Origin: RBG-16-66-20 sp035517595
GTDB lineage: Bacteria > Pseudomonadota > Gammaproteobacteria > Burkholderiales > SG8-39
Direction: 5' to 3'
DNA: 9,308 nt
Assembly (NCBI GenBank): GCA_035517595.1
Contig: DATIYN010000236.1
Location: 1 to 9,308, forward strand
A program made the translations under genes and the position numbers. The notes under the pieces are model-generated. The model was not told where the DNA came from. It did not search any database and saw nothing but the letters and a program-made list of their open reading frames with translations. This document shows, piece after piece, positions 8,508 through 9,308 of the stretch (its first letter is position 1; every line of letters begins with the position of its first letter).

Positions 8508-9308
8508 GTGAATCCGGACGCGCAGTTCGACGTGGCGATCGCGGGCGGCGGCATGATCGGCGCGGCGCTCGCGCGCGCGCTCGCGCTCGAGGCGCCCGAT
8601 GCGCGCGTCGCGCTGGTTTCGCGCGAGGCTGCACCCGCGCCCGGCACGCCGGAGGGGTTCGACGCGCGCGTCTATGCGCTCGGCCCGGCCAACGCCGCTT
8701 TCCTCGCGCGCCTGGGAGCATGGCCAAAGATCGACGAGCGCTGGCGGACGCCCGTGCACCGCATGCGCGTGCATGGCGACGACGGGACTTCGGTGCTCGA
8801 GTTCGACGCCTACCGCAGCGGCGCGGGAGAGCTCGCCTGGATCGTCGAGGACCGGCGCGTGCAGGAGGCGCTCTGGCACGCGCTCGAAGGCCAGCCGGGC
8901 CTGTCGGTGATCCGCGGGTCGTCCGTACGGGCACTCGAAATGTCGGGGCAGCGGGCCACACTGCTGCTCGAGGACGGTCGCGAGGTGGGTGCGCAGCTCG
9001 TGGTGGGGGCCGACGGCGCGCACTCGCGCGTGCGCGAGCGCGCGGGCATCGCCAGCGAGTCGCGCGCCTACGGCCAGACTGCGGTCGTCGCGAATTTCGC
9101 CTGCGAGCGCCCGCACCGCAACGTTGCCTTCCAGTGGTTCCAGGGCCGCGCGGCTGAAGGCGCCATCCTCGCGCTGCTGCCGCTGCCGGGCGATCATGTG
9201 TCGATGGTCTGGTCGGTGTCGACTGCGCACGCGGGGCGGCTGCTCGCGCTCGAGGGCGGCGCGCTTGCGCGCGAGGTCGCCGGGACCGCGGGCCACGCGC
9301 TCGGGGCC
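8508..9308 (+). CDS. UbiH/UbiF/VisC-family FAD-dependent hydroxylase, N-terminal part
   Basis: This is the first 267 codons of a flavoprotein monooxygenase of the ubiquinone-hydroxylase family, which adds hydroxyl groups to the ring of ubiquinone precursors using FAD, NAD(P)H and oxygen. The frame opens with GTG 8508 (NPDAQFDVAIAGGGMIGAALA) and stays open to the window edge. The FAD dinucleotide-binding GxGxxG motif is at residues 12-22, the family block DARVYALGPANAAFLARLGAW at 52-72, and the second FAD/NAD(P)H motif GADGAHSRVRERAGI at 167-181. AYGQTAVVANF (188-198) and QWF...LALLPLPGD (209-229) follow as in relatives. Relatives are roughly 380-400 residues, so about a third is outside the window. 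GAGAG 7 bases before GTG serves as ribosome-binding site. Its position divergent from miaB is that of ubiF in E. coli, but the ring position cannot be told from sequence alone. Confidence 0.92.
   Translation, partial: MNPDAQFDVAIAGGGMIGAALARALALEAPDARVALVSREAAPAPGTPEGFDARVYALGPANAAFLARLGAWPKIDERWRTPVHRMRVHGDDGTSVLEFDAYRSGAGELAWIVEDRRVQEALWHALEGQPGLSVIRGSSVRALEMSGQRATLLLEDGREVGAQLVVGADGAHSRVRERAGIASESRAYGQTAVVANFACERPHRNVAFQWFQGRAAEGAILALLPLPGDHVSMVWSVSTAHAGRLLALEGGALAREVAGTAGHALGA

Noticed and set aside
8406..9296. 296-codon minus-strand open frame ending GELAQLVRAAES
   Set aside because: The C-terminus is translated tRNA sequence (another classic artefact), and the rest is antisense to the UbiH-family gene, which has clear FAD motifs.

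Overview
The window is about 9.3 kb of very GC-rich DNA that reads as ordinary core chromosome of a betaproteobacterium. The evidence is the protein sequences (a two-subunit alpha/beta glycyl-tRNA synthetase with a GlyQ opening MLSFQQ, a short YbeY, an Lnt with all three catalytic residues), the high G+C content, and the gene order. That order, ubiquinone hydroxylase <-> tRNA-CAU, miaB, phoH/ybeZ, ybeY, corC/ybeX, lnt, is the one I know from E. coli (ubiF / miaB-ybeZ-ybeY-ybeX-lnt, with metT/metU tRNA genes close by). Here glyQ-glyS is joined to the end, an arrangement I recall from betaproteobacteria. The genus cannot be fixed from the sequence alone.

Layout. Almost everything lies on the minus strand and is read from right to left. 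A tRNA-CAU gene (8368-8444) sits behind a good sigma70-type promoter. A small exported protein of unknown function (8029-8343) follows, then miaB (6650-7999), phoH (5671-6660), ybeY (5253-5669), corC (4414-5238), lnt (2957-4417), glyQ (2038-2931) and glyS (1-2041, running off the left edge probably within a few codons of its end). Gaps are 0 to about 30 bp. Two junctions overlap as GTGA, one overlaps by 11 bp, and I see no convincing terminator. This looks like one transcription unit of about 8.4 kb. On the right, divergently transcribed, is the first 267 codons of a UbiH/UbiF-family FAD monooxygenase (8508-9308).

How the genes fit together. Most of the leftward unit serves translation: a CAU tRNA, the tRNA methylthiolase MiaB, the 16S rRNA-maturation endonuclease YbeY with its usual PhoH-family ATPase partner, and glycyl-tRNA synthetase. 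CorC and Lnt add an envelope component: a CBS-domain protein and the apolipoprotein N-acyltransferase that completes lipoprotein maturation. The divergent gene belongs to ubiquinone biosynthesis.

I found no mobile element, CRISPR array, toxin-antitoxin pair or defence system, and no strong candidate for a new biological system. The points that deserve a second look are small: an uncharacterised exported protein between the tRNA and miaB, an unusual anticodon-loop residue in the tRNA, a divergent stretch of GlyQ that coincides with a perfect inverted repeat, a G+C dip in the 5' half of glyS, the scarcity of Shine-Dalgarno sequences with frequent GTG starts, and a hairpin abutting the miaB start codon.
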